From assembly GCF_907164915.1 (NCBI RefSeq), contig NC_061863.1, positions 66,393,364 to 66,457,363 of the forward strand: 64,000 nucleotides of DNA, in the 5' to 3' direction. Made by a program: the position numbers and the translations under genes. Shown here piece by piece: positions 45,101-55,600 of the stretch (within the stretch, counting starts at the first letter, position 1; every line of letters begins with the position of its first letter). Under the pieces are notes generated by a model that saw only the letters and a list, made by a program, of their open reading frames with translations, searched no databases and had not been told where the DNA came from. This DNA comes from Impatiens glandulifera (taxonomy: Eukaryota > Streptophyta > Magnoliopsida > Ericales > Balsaminaceae).

Positions 45101-48100
45101 CATGCTCTTGGTGATTGTTTGAGACCATATAGAGATTTATGGAGGCGACACACTTCGTTAGGTGAAGCACTAATACCAGGAGACACTTTCATGTAAACTT
45201 CTTCTTCAAGGTCTCCATTTAGGAATGCGTTTTTTACGTCGAGTTGGTGTAGTTCCCAATCTTTGTTAGCCGCTAAGGATAGAAGTATTCGAATGGTGTT
45301 GAGTTTTGCAACAGGCGCAAATGTTTCGAAATAATCTATCCCATATGATTGGGAAAATACTTTGGCAACTAGACGAGCTTTGTACCTTTCAATCGATCCG
45401 TCTGAGTTATGTTTTGTCTTGAAAATCCATTTACATCCGATGGATTTCTTTCCCTTTGGAAGTTCACAGAGGGACCATGTATGATTTTTTATAAGTGCAT
45501 CAATTTCTTCATTAACGGCACGTTTCCATTCTGGTTGTTCGAAGGCTTCATGAATGGATGTAGGTATTTTCACGTTGTCGTAGTCGGCAATGCTGGCCCG
45601 ATATGGCTCCGATAGACATTTGTATGAAACAAATTTTGAGATCGGGTGATTTGTGCATGATCTAACACCTTTCCTGAGAGCAATGGGTAAGTCAATAGTA
45701 AAATTATCATGATTAACTGTCGTACCTGAAATTTCTGTTGGACTCAGACCCGAGGAGGATTCATGGACTGGTGCAAGTTGTGTTTTTCGTCGAACGTAGA
45801 CTTTTAGCTCTTTTTCCGAAAGAGGTGGATGTGAGGTTGGTGAAGAAGTGGTTGTGGGTTCGGGTGCAACTTCGAGAGGTGGATGTGAGGTTGGCGAAGA
45901 AGTGGTTGAGGGTTCGGATGTGACTTCAATTGGAGATGATATTTCAGGTATTGTTTCGGGTGTAGGTATAAATGTATTAGTGATAGTGTCTTCGAAAGGA
46001 CCATCATGTTGAGGATTGTTGAGATTCTCCCCCTCAACATGGTGGTAGAAGGGTTGATCTTCAAAAAATGAGACATCCATAGAGTAGAAAGTCTTTTTGG
46101 AGCGAGGACAATAGCATTTGTACCCTTTCTGATTTGGTGAGTATCCTAAAAAGATGCATTTCGTGGCTCGAGGGTCGAGTTTGTCGCGATTGTGGTTATG
46201 AATGTGGACAAAGGAGGTGCATCCAAAAATCTTTGCGGGAGTGTTTTTGGATGCGATTTTAGAATCGGGAAAGATTTTTAAGAGAGTTTCAATTGGACTT
46301 TGGAATTGGAGAATGCGTGATGGCATACGGTTGATAAGGTAGGCAGCGGTGGATATGGCATCGCCCCAATATATTTTGGGAGCATTTGAGTCGACTAGAA
46401 GGGATCGAGTTACCTCGAGCAAATGACGATTTTTTTTTTCGGCGACTCCATTTTGTTGGGGAGTATCAACACAAGAGCTTAAATGGATGATGCCTTTTGA
46501 TTTTAAGAAGTCGCCGAGATTGGAAGAGAAGAATTCGCGTCCGTTATCGGTTTTGAAAGCTTGGATTGTGGCTTTGAATTGATTATGGATTAAGACGAAG
46601 AAGTCTTTGAAGATTTGACAAACTTCAGATTTTTCCTTCATGAGAAAAAGCCAAGTGAGACGAGTGTGGTCATCGATAAAAGTCACGAACCATCGTTTAC
46701 CATTTAAAGAGTTAGTGCGAGAGGGTCCCCACACATCGCTGTGAATTAATGAAAATGGTTTAGAAGGTTTGTATGCAATGTATGGATAAGAAGATCGAGT
46801 GTGTTTTGCAAATTGACAACTTTCACAACGAAAAGAACTAGCGACTTCATTAGTAAATAATTTTGGAAAAAGTTTTGCCAAATATAAAAAACTAGGATGT
46901 CCTAGTCTACGATGCTACAACATTATCTTGGCACGTTTATTTGAAAGGGAAGTTGAATAACATGAAACATTTTTCGTAGATAGACTAGGTTGCAGAATGT
47001 AGAGCCCTGAACACAACTTAGCATTGCCAATCGTCCTCCCCGATTCCGTATCCTGAAATTCACAGCCATTCGGATAGAATTTAGTAAGACATTTTAAATC
47101 ATGACAAATTTTTCTAATTGACAATAGATTGCACTCAAGATTTGGAACATATAGAACATTTTTTAAACAAATGGTAGGCGTTATAAAAGCCGATCCAATT
47201 CCTATAACTCTTGCGGACGCGCCGTTAGCCACGCGAACGGTGGGCAAATGATTTTGAGTATAAAAATCATGTAGTAGAGATCGGTTCCCTGTCATATGCT
47301 CTGAAGCCCCTGAATCAACAATCCAATATTTAGAGTTAGAGGTACCTAAGTGGGCGTTATACACTTTGGGATAGTCAGAGTTGATTCTGCAGAATGCATT
47401 TGCGGCAGCAGAACTGTTATCGTTGTTTCCAGAGTGCAGCAACCCGGGATTAGCGACGAGGAGTTGACGAAGAGCGGACATGACAAGGCCGTTATTGGTG
47501 TCCCATGCTTCATAGGTGGGATCACCGGATTTGGGAGCGACGGTGGCTCCGGTCAGAAATGATAGTTTTCCTCTACCTCGAATGTTCATTTTGACGGAGC
47601 TTGCCCATTCGAGGTAGTTGTCGCCGTTAAATCTAAAAACGGAGATAGGAGAATAATCCACAGAAGGGATGGTGGATGAGGAAGAATTTTGGCCAGCCAT
47701 GATAAGAGATAGCCGATCGAAAAAAAATGAAACTTTTAAGAGAGCTTAGGCAAGCTCTGATACCAAGTAGAATATTTAGAGAGAGGAAATTGTAGAGTAT
47801 TTTATTACTATTGTCATTACATAGGAGGTCTAGTGTTTAAATAATAAACATTACATTTACAAGAAAGGAAATCAATTAAACAATAAAATCATTTAGTTGA
47901 TTTGACAATCAACGGCCAATTAACAAATCAATTAATCTAATTGATTGATTTGCTATTGACTTTCTCAACCTTCCATTCCCGGTCAATTAGCAACTCAATT
48001 AGTCTATTGATTGATTTGCTATTAATTCTACAGGATTTAATCCAAATAACTCTTTATTCCATCATCAATCACTTTATCTATCAAATCATCAACCAATATA

Positions 48101-51100
48101 CTAAATTACACTTTATTTTTTATAACATTTTAAATATTAAATACAAAGGATATTTTAGTCCTATAACCCCAAATAATCCATTTTTCATCAAACAAGATTT
48201 TCCCCAAAATTAGGTTTATTTACAAAATATATACATCAAACAAGCTCTTGAAAGAAGACTCATATAACTCAGTGGTAGAGCATTACCCGGACTATTTAAA
48301 GAAAAAATGAAAAAAGAACATGCTCTTGATCATTTGCCTCATTTTTTAGTAAGCAGCCTTCTAGATGCATTTTCTGGATAAGTTTTTCTTACCATCATTT
48401 CTGAGAGCTTCTGTGCAGATATCCGGACATGACGGGGGAACAGGAGCCAGCCCTATCAGCTCTATAAAGCATGCTGGTGGTCCCTGGGAACTTGGTCTCA
48501 CGGAGACACACCAGGTATGTTTTCCTCCACCACTTATTACAGTATATTCTAGACGACTCTTGACGTGAAAAATTGATCTTGTCAACTCTTAAAATGACTT
48601 TCACAGACACTCATTGAAAATGGACTCAGGGAAAGAGTCCTCCTTAGGGTAGACGGTGGTTTCAAAAGTGGGTTTGATGTCCTGATGGCTGCTGCAATGG
48701 GTGCTGATGAGTATGGGTTTGGTTCGGTTGCAATGATTGCCACCGGATGTGTCATGGCTCGTATTTGCCACACAAATAATTGTCCAGTTGGTGTTGCCAG
48801 TCAGGTATGACAGTGAACACTATTTCATTTCATTAAAAAATTTGGGTTCTTTTCTTGACAATTTTCCTTATTAACTGAAATACACTGCAGAGAGAAGAAT
48901 TACGAGCTCGCTTCCCTGGTGTCCCCGGCGACCTTGTCAACTACTTTTTATATGTGGCTGAAGAGGTACTTAGTTGCCTATTTAATTCCTAGTATTATTT
49001 AGTTTGATCTGTGTGTGAGGTTCCATGGAATATTCTGAAATAGTTTGCTTTCAAGTTTGGTCTCTTTTGTCATTAACTATGCTTCATTCTCTTCTTACTT
49101 TACTTGTGATTGATTGATTACTATTAGGTAAGGGGCATATTGGCACAACTGGGATATGAGAAGCTGGATGATGTAATTGGAAGAACAAATCTGCTTAAAC
49201 CTAGAGATATATCTCTAGTGAAGACCCAACATCTTGATCTCAACTATATACTCTCAGTATGTTTTTCATTTCATTGCTGTATTATCTATATACAGTTGGT
49301 TATCAAAACAATTGTCGTAAAATTTTACTCATGCAAAATGTTTGTTCCCTTTGATTATGTTGTAGAATGTTGGTTTTCCAAAATGGAGCAGCACTGAAAT
49401 CAGGAAACAAGAGGTCCACAGTAATGGTCCTGTACTCGATGATGTTATACTTGCAGATCCAGAGGTAAAGTTATTTCATGGCCATTAACAATAAAGTTGA
49501 ACTAATTATATTACAGGATCTTGTAAACTTATTTTATTTTATTTTGTTTTGTTTTTCTAAATGACTAGGTATATTTGTGTGTGTAATGCTGTTTTACCAA
49601 ATTTTCTTGCTTTAAAGTTCATTGTCTAAATATTAGTTAATTTCCCATGTAGATACTAGAAGCAATTGCGAACGAGAAAGTGGTTAATAAAAGTGCACGA
49701 ATATACAATGTGGATCGTGCTGTTTGTGGACGCATAGCAGGTGTTATTGCGAAAAAATATGGCGACACTGGTTTTGCTGGGCAGTTGAACATCACGTATG
49801 CTCTCATATTTATTCTATTTATACCTGTAGCTTATGACTTTTTCTTGATGAAGTCTCTGAAGTATAATTGCAACCCGCACATTCTACAGATTTACTGGGA
49901 GCGCTGGGCAGTCATTTGCTTGTTTCCTCACTCCTGGAATGAATATTCGCCTAATAGGAGAATCTAATGACTATGTGGGAAAGGTAATGAATCTAGTGAA
50001 TCATCATCTGTGGTATAGTCTGTTCCATGTCACGCATAAATGGGAACATAAAAAAATGACATCTATAATGAAAGAGATCCAATCCTAAAAGGTTCTGTGA
50101 TTTCTTAAATTGCATCATACTATAAAAGTATGCACAAAGGGAATATTTAGAAACACAATTACGTTTCCATTGGAAAATTGGTAAAGCTAAAACTGAAAAT
50201 GAATTTATTTTTTCTTTTCGTTTGGTATAAGATTTTTTCTAGATCATGATCCATTTTACAGTGTGATTTATGTTTCTTCATTTGCTATACAAATTATTTT
50301 ATAGATCATTATCCAAATTATAGTGTAATTTTTTGCTTAATTTGGTATTAAGAGTTTTTTTCAACGATGATCAAATTATTTTCGAGATCATTATAATTTT
50401 TTGCAAACATAACAAACGTAGATTTATCGTGGATCATGATCAACAATATAAAGTTGATAACAAAACAACCCGAGATCTTCTCTTCTTTGACATCATTGCT
50501 TGATTGCCAGGGTATGGCTGGAGGTGAGTTAGTGGTAGTTCCACCTGAGAATCCGGGTTTCTTGCCTGAGGATGCGACCATAGTAGGGAATACATGCTTA
50601 TATGGAGCAACGGGCGGTCAAGTCTTTGTTAGAGGAAAAGCTGGAGAGCGTTTTGCTGTGAGAAATTCTCTTGCTGAAGCTGTTGTGGAAGGCACAGGAG
50701 ATCATTGCTGCGAGTACATGACTGGAGGCTGTGTGGTTGTGTTGGGAAAGTGAGTTCTACTTAATGTCAAATTTGATCAGAATATTGGCGGAAGCTGAAG
50801 TCTTCAATTCTTTCTCGTTTTTCCATTTCACAGAGTGGGCAGAAACGTAGCTGCTGGTATGACTGGAGGCTTAGCATACATTCTAGACGAAGATGATACA
50901 TTTGTTCCCAAGGTCTGCTGATATAATTACACTTCAGTACTCTCTTCCTCACATCACACAAAAAAGGAGTTATTTTGCTTTATGTATATTATTCCAGAGG
51001 CTGATAATGACTGATATATTGTTGGCAGGTAAATGGGGAGATTGTGAAGATCCAGAGAGTGGTAGCTCCAGCAGGTCAGGGGCAGCTAAAGAGCCTCATC

Positions 51101-51673
51101 GAGGCCCATGTTGTAAGTGCACCAAACAAACCACATGGTCATTAGTTCATACTTGCACAATCGTTTTGTGTTTTGTTTGTTTGGTGGTGCTTCATTTGAT
51201 TTATCACCAAATTTCTGATCATAGTATGACACATTTCATGTTGTTGCCATTGTGCTATATGCCTAAGGCCTTGTTTGATCTAGGGTTATTTGATGTAGAT
51301 TATGAATAATCAGTTTATTTAAATAAAAAAAACATTAGGGTGTATTTATACAATGAATAGTTTTTTTAAAAAACAAAAGATCTTTTGTTGATGATTTGAA
51401 TTATGTGATTGGTATGTAGATTGTTGATTGGATAGGGGGTTATTTGAAAATAATCTCAAATAACCCACATCAAACAAGGCCCTAAATGAATGATTTTCTT
51501 CTTTGTTGAAGGAAAAAACTGGGAGCACCAAAGGCTCGGCTATCTTGAAGGAATGGGACAGATACTTGCCTCTCTTTTGGCAGTTGGTTCCACCAAGTGA
51601 GGAAGACACCCCAGAGGCTAGTGCAGAGTTCGATAAAACAGTTTCTGGTAAGGTCACATTTCAATCCGCTTAG
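30106..51673 (+). CDS. GLU1: ferredoxin-dependent glutamate synthase, plastid precursor
   Basis: Makes two glutamates from glutamine and 2-oxoglutarate using reduced ferredoxin, in plastids; it re-assimilates photorespiratory ammonium. Thirty-three exons total 4860 nt (1619 aa), close to Arabidopsis GLU1 length: 30106-30372, 30808-31120, 32403-32845, 32932-33063, 33257-33355, 34052-34122, 34457-34553, 35586-35678, 37059-37204, 37668-37827, 38200-38310, 38440-38655, 39068-39225, 39812-39941, 40779-40837, 40946-41051, 41201-41297, 41947-42062, 42163-42360, 42721-42831, 42966-43205, 43315-43413, 48419-48514, 48607-48804, 48891-48965, 49128-49256, 49366-49464, 49653-49795, 49890-49983, 50511-50749, 50834-50912, 51029-51112, 51512-51673. 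A transit peptide precedes the amidotransferase Cys103 (RGACGVGF). FMN-barrel motifs follow. The 3Fe-4S cysteines are Cys1234, 1240 and 1245 (C-x5-C-x4-C). A C-terminal beta-helix ends the protein. Intron 22 carries a copia insertion, yet all exons and splice sites are intact. Confidence 0.96.
31773..32147. repeat. MITE copy C in glutamate synthase intron 2
   Basis: The most complete copy, about 375 bp. The left end is AATGTTCGATAATAAAACT and the right end is AGTTTTATCAAACACACC, approximate inverted repeats. The interior block GTCACTATAAGGGGTAAAAA and the TTTTCAGTTGGTTTATTCA segment match copy B in the MAP70 gene. No coding capacity. Inverted termini suggest a hAT- or Mutator-type non-autonomous element; no clean target duplication was seen. 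Confidence 0.75.
34305..34395 (-). repeat. tRNA-derived SINE remnant in intron 6
   Basis: Read on the minus strand, an A-box-like ATAGCCAGTTCAGCATGG (34375-34392) is followed about 30 bases later by a B-box-like GGTCACGCGTTCAAAACT (34329-34346), the internal promoter layout of plant SINEs. The tail is not obvious. Confidence 0.5.
35300..35390 (-). repeat. tRNA-derived SINE remnant in intron 7
   Basis: On the minus strand CACCTATTGGTCTACTTC (35366-35383) is followed by GGTTCAAATC (35326-35335), a spacing that fits an A box and B box. It is diverged and short. Confidence 0.4.
36351..36434 (+). repeat. 23-bp direct repeat pair in intron 8
   Basis: The block beginning TATCCAGATTTTGCATCATA is present at 36351-36373 and again at 36412-36434 with the same 23 bases. 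It is a local duplication with 38 bases between copies. Confidence 0.75.
36500..36995 (+). mobile_element. truncated Ty1/copia 3' end with LTR in intron 8
   Basis: A polypurine tract GAGGGGGAG (36815-36823) runs directly into TGTGGAAATAGTCAAACC, the standard layout of the 3' internal end and LTR start of a copia element on the plus strand. The LTR-like part includes TTTATAAATGTACCC and seems to end near 36995. No second LTR or coding domain is found nearby. It is a different family from the intron 22 element. Confidence 0.6.
43758..44024 (-). repeat. 3' LTR of the copia element
   Basis: 267 bp; on the minus strand it begins TGTAGAATTAATAGC just after the polypurine tract and ends ATTCTACT. 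The terminal inverted repeat is TGTAGAAT/ATTCTACT, so the end is not the usual CA. Reads as identical to the 5' LTR. Confidence 0.93.
44032..47700 (-). pseudogene. copia polyprotein with one in-frame stop and gag deletion
   Basis: The minus-strand frame runs from ATG at 47700, 65 bases inside the 5' LTR, to the stop at 44032. It is broken only by a TAG at 46913-46915, inside the GAG-pre-integrase region just before HRRLGHPS; the same frame continues on both sides. Order: gag N terminus ([15 protein letters not shown]), aspartic protease ([13 protein letters not shown]), integrase ([15 protein letters not shown]), reverse transcriptase ([11 protein letters not shown]), RNase H ([20 protein letters not shown]). 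The gag part jumps from GLVMSALRQ to protease within about 75 residues, so most of the UBN2-type gag and the CCHC zinc knuckle are missing without loss of frame. The element probably cannot move by itself. Confidence 0.92.
47754..47765 (-). other. tRNA-Met primer-binding site of the copia element
   Basis: TGGTATCAGAGC on the minus strand, complementary to the initiator tRNA-Met 3' region, abuts the 5' LTR end. This is the common plant copia primer site. Confidence 0.9.
47766..48032 (-). repeat. 5' LTR of the copia element
   Basis: 267 bp, base-for-base the same as the 3' LTR on reading through both. It contains a repeated motif GATTGATTTGCTATT (plus strand) twice. Confidence 0.93.
48258..48292 (+). 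other. tRNA 5'-half-like fragment
   Basis: CATATAACTCAGTGGTAGAG resembles the D-arm of a tRNA (similar to plastid tRNA-Val(GAC)). It is not followed by an anticodon or T arm, so it may be a tiny plastid-derived or SINE fragment. Weak call. Confidence 0.3.
51267..51482. mobile_element. 216-bp Harbinger-like MITE in intron 32
   Basis: The left terminus GGCCTTGTTTGATCTAGGG, then TTATTT, is the inverse of the right terminus AAATAACCCACATCAAACAAGGCCC read from 51469. TAA occurs on both sides (51264-51266 and 51483-51485), the trinucleotide duplication typical of PIF/Harbinger. The interior is AT-rich and non-coding. It lies wholly inside the last intron of the glutamate synthase gene. Confidence 0.8.
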
Positions 51674-52420
51674 AATGGCGGCACAAACCATATGAAGCTT
51701 TTAGGGTTCCTTGAGATCTTGTCCTCATGTGGTTGCTTCGACCGTAGTAGTATCATGGGATATTGAAAACAAGGAATGTTATTATTGTCGTATGTTGGGA
51801 TCTTCTTGATGTTTTAGCCAAAGCTGAAGAGGAGGAAAGTCCTGACCAATATTGGAAAATTGTAGAACATTGCTAGAACAGTCTGGGAAGTTTTGTCAAT
51901 CTGACGTTGGCTTCCTTTGCCATCTAGCAACTTGTACAGTGATTAGGGAAAGAAATGTTGAGTAAAGTCTGTACTCACCATATTCTTGGTTCAATTAAAG
52001 ATTCCATGAAATTGTTTGTTAAATGATCTCTTTTTTCTTTGGGATATGCCAACTTCTTGGTACAATTTAAGCATATCCAGTTTGGAAACTACAAAAATAA
52101 TTGTTCTAAGCTGTTTGGTTGGAATGCTCTTGTTAACTTGCCCCATTTACACTTTGTGACAACAATTCCTACTATAGCATGACAGACAGTTAGGAGAAGA
52201 ATTTCAAACTGGTTCTTTTATACGTAAGAGTTCGTAAAATTTTAAGAGTTACTCATCTTTCATATTCCATCTCACACGAATTGAATTGAAATGAATAACA
52301 TGAATGTGAATATTTATATGTTAGTCCCGAGAAAATAGTTATCCTTTGGCACACAATATGATCACAATCAAAAGATAAAGTTTATTATTATGACTATAAA
52401 AATGGTTTCACATTAAAGAG
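51674..52420 (+). other. 3' flank of the glutamate synthase gene
   Basis: The first 350 bases have balanced composition and read as 3' untranslated sequence. CAATTAAAG near 51993 followed by T-rich sequence is a plausible polyadenylation region. Beyond about 52200 it is AT-rich spacer. Confidence 0.4.
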
Positions 52421-52424
52421 ACAT

Positions 52425-52658
52425 TTATTCAAAACTGCAGAATGTTGGTCCTTCTTTGTCTCCTACACGCCATGGTCTCTTCAAACACCTAAAGAAAAGA
52501 ATGTTCAACATATTTAAAAAATGTATAAACCATAGATAAAAAAAACAATTACATTTAAAGCCAACATATATTGAAATAATTACATGAAAGGAGGCATCGG
52601 GTCAATTTGACAAGTAGCAAATTTAAGAACCGAATCAAGAAAATATTGGTGTCTTTCT
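52425..52658 (-). CDS. candidate two-exon C-terminal fragment, unidentified
   Basis: Two minus-strand blocks (52658-52584 and 52488-52425) are bounded by good splice signals (CTACTTTAG acceptor, CAT|GTAATT donor, TTTCTTTAG acceptor). They join in frame to give 45 codons and a stop. The peptide includes FLDSVLKFATCQIDPMPPFM and then CLKRPWRVGDKEGPTFCSFE, a composition unlike chance translation of AT-rich DNA. I cannot assign a family. No upstream exon is found within 3 kb, so it may be the end of a gene with long introns, or a relic. Confidence 0.35.
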
Positions 52659-55600
52659 CTAAAGTAGACAAAATTATGTAGAGAAAGAGAAAGAATTCAT
52701 CTAGGTACACTGAATGACTTATTAATAATTATTAATGGTGATCAACCAACCAATCAACAATCTACCATTTCAATGCATATGGATTATTATTCAATGAGAC
52801 CAACTTGGCATAAAGTTTATGTTTAAAATTTTAAGAATTAATTTACTTAATGGTGGGATTAATTAAATAAATTGCTTCCTTTTAGATTAAACCATTCCAA
52901 ATCCAAATCAACAATACTTTCTATTTAATGGGTAAATTATGATTTTATGTTACAAAAGCAACATTAAACAATTATTGTAATTCATAACATGTCGATTCTT
53001 ATCTTCATCTTGGGATCATGACTTGATGGCACTTTTTAATATTTTTTTATCATTTTTTCTTGAACGATAGATGTTAGCATACTCTCCTACAGTCATAACT
53101 CGATCATTTAATTAGTTTTTACTTAAAAGAATTAATCAAAGTATTGGAACCTCAAACTAACTAGTTTAAATCTCCTATTAGAAACATGTTTCCAATTAGA
53201 TTTAAACTTAATTAAATAATAATTAATTTTGGCATTTCACAAGAAGGAATATTAATTAATGTTGGGATATATATATATAAGAGGAATGCAAAGTGGATAT
53301 ATTTTATATTGGTGTGATTATTATGGGCTGAATGAATTTTTATATATATATATGATAAGCTCAAGCAAGTAGAATATTTATATTCCAAGTCTTTATTCTA
53401 CATTCACTGCATCTATTTCTCTCTCCAGCTTGTTCATTTGAATAAGTGTTCGTGTGATATAATTAATTCATATTTTGGTTGTAATTAATATTGAAAGAGA
53501 GATAGATATTAATTAGTCTAACCAAATTCTGTCGTCATCTTATAAACAATATTAGATTAATTATTAATAGTTTAGTTTAGTTTACAAACATAAATATTGT
53601 ATCTAGCTAGCTAATTAGATAAAACCTAAACCCAATAATTAAACAGAACTTGTTTTCGAATTATTTAACATGATAAAATGATTTTATTAATATACAATTT
53701 GCAACTTATTATAATAACTTAAATGATAAAAATTATGTTTAAAAGACCAAATTGAACTGAGATAGATTATTAATGTGAAAGGTGATGTTAATTTTAAAAA
53801 AAAATTAACAACTTTGATTTTTAGATAAAATTATTTTTTATTTTGTCTTGAACTTAGGTTGTTTTAGTTTTTCTTATTTAATAAAAATAATCCTTCTTAA
53901 TTGTCAAAAGGGTTATTTTTTATTTTAAAATAATAACAAGTGATGCGCGAACATGTTGATATATATGGTTATTTGATAATTAAATAATTTATAAATTTTG
54001 GGAATATGTCATTTTTTGGGTATTAAAATCAAAATTTGATTTTCAGATGGAATGTATTTGAACAATATCAGATAAAAGTGAAAAACAATATATATATTTA
54101 GCTAGATAACTTGTATTATCAATTTGAAAAAAAGAAGAAGAATAATAATAGTGTATATGTAATATTATACATAAAATGATTATTTAGTTTATCTATAATT
54201 TTTAATAAATATATAACTAGTATTATTGGACTACTTGATTTATAATAAATCAATTTGGAGTTTTAAAAATATATTTGGTTAGAGAATCAACTTTTAACCA
54301 AACAAAGCATAATTAATAATTAATTATCAAGCAACAGTACTTCTGTATTATGCTTGAAATTTGTATTAGTAATTAATTAGTCCTTTGAAAGGGTCAAATG
54401 TAATTTCTTAAACTCTCCAAAATGTGATTTTAAAATGAAATTCATATATTTTTTTGAAAGGGAGATCTTTGTTTGTATATCCGTTTTGGATTAAATTATG
54501 AGTATATATTTATTGACTTCAGTTTAATTTTGTTGTTATTTGTATTCAAATTAGTGGTGGGATTAATAGAAAATGTAAGTAAATAAATAAATAAATAATA
54601 AAATTTTAAATAGATATAGAAGCAATTCTCTGTCAAAGAAAGGGTGTTTTGATCGGCACCTAAATTTAGAGTTTTCTTTTTTAAATAGTTTGAAAAATAT
54701 TTTTTTTAGATGAACTATCAAAATATGCTATTTTATATTTAAAAAATATAAATTTAATAAAAATATCTTGATATTTTAGTTGATAAATTAAATAATTTAG
54801 TGATTAAAATATAATATTTAAAATAATAAAAATAACCTCAAAAACCTAAAATCTATCACACTTGCTCCTTATATTTAATTTTTATGATTAATTTTAATTA
54901 ATATTTTTTCATTTCATTCAATTAAAATAACTTTTTACATTGTATTTGAAGTCTATGTCACACAAATGAAGTGGACTCCTCTGTAGTCTATACCATATTT
55001 TTGTAAGATGTGATTTTGATACACTTATAATATGTATAGAACACTAAATTTATTAGATATTTATGGTTTTAGAAATACACAATGAGATAAGAAACTTTCA
55101 ATCAAAATTTATTTGATTACTTAAGTAATATTTGTTGATATAGACTCTAGTATTTAATATTTTTTATGAATCTCCACACATAATCATTATTAGATAAGGT
55201 TGAGATGCTTGAATTGTGCCGATCAGATTTGCATCTTAAAGAACAATGAGTCATTTTTTCTAAAATGGTAATTTATTTGACTTTAATGAAATGTTAAAGT
55301 TTTAAAGATTTCAAAAAACTTCTAATATATAACACAATTCTCATTACTTTTAAAGAAAGTTGATGTATTCATTGAATCCGAAAAAATATATGTATAAACC
55401 ATATATAAATGTTTTTTTTTTAATAATTGAATAGATTAATAATACTATTAAATAGTATTTAATAATGGGAAGGGTTCGTACATAGCTAGAAATCTATATT
55501 GCAATTTGCAAGACACAAAGCATAAGGTTTTACCAAAATGGCAAGTTGTGATCTACTCATTGATTTTTATTTTCATTTTTATGTGAAAATCAAATCCGTC

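Larger units (their letters stand above)
43758..48032 (-). mobile_element. Ty1/copia LTR retrotransposon, antisense in intron 22
   Basis: A 4275-bp element with two 267-bp LTRs (43758-44024 and 47766-48032) that read as identical. A primer-binding site TGGTATCAGAGC lies next to the 5' LTR (47754-47765) and a polypurine tract GAGGGGGAG beside the 3' LTR. One long reading frame (47700-44032, minus) encodes a gag N terminus, protease, integrase, reverse transcriptase and RNase H, with one stop. Identical LTRs mean a recent insertion. It lies antisense to the host gene. No clean 5-bp duplication is seen, though ATTTA occurs near both edges. Confidence 0.95.
43732..48245. repeat. older MITE-like repeat split by the copia insertion
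   Basis: The left flank GGGCCCTGTTTGTTGAAGGG, then TTATTT, is the approximate inverse of the right flank AAATAATCC followed by ATTTTTCATCAAACAAG (about 48172-48198). The interior resumes right of the copia element with GGATTTAATCCAAATAAC. The ends resemble the Harbinger-like MITE at 51267, so the copia element seems to have landed in a MITE already in the intron. The right boundary is uncertain (48198 or 48245). Confidence 0.55.
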
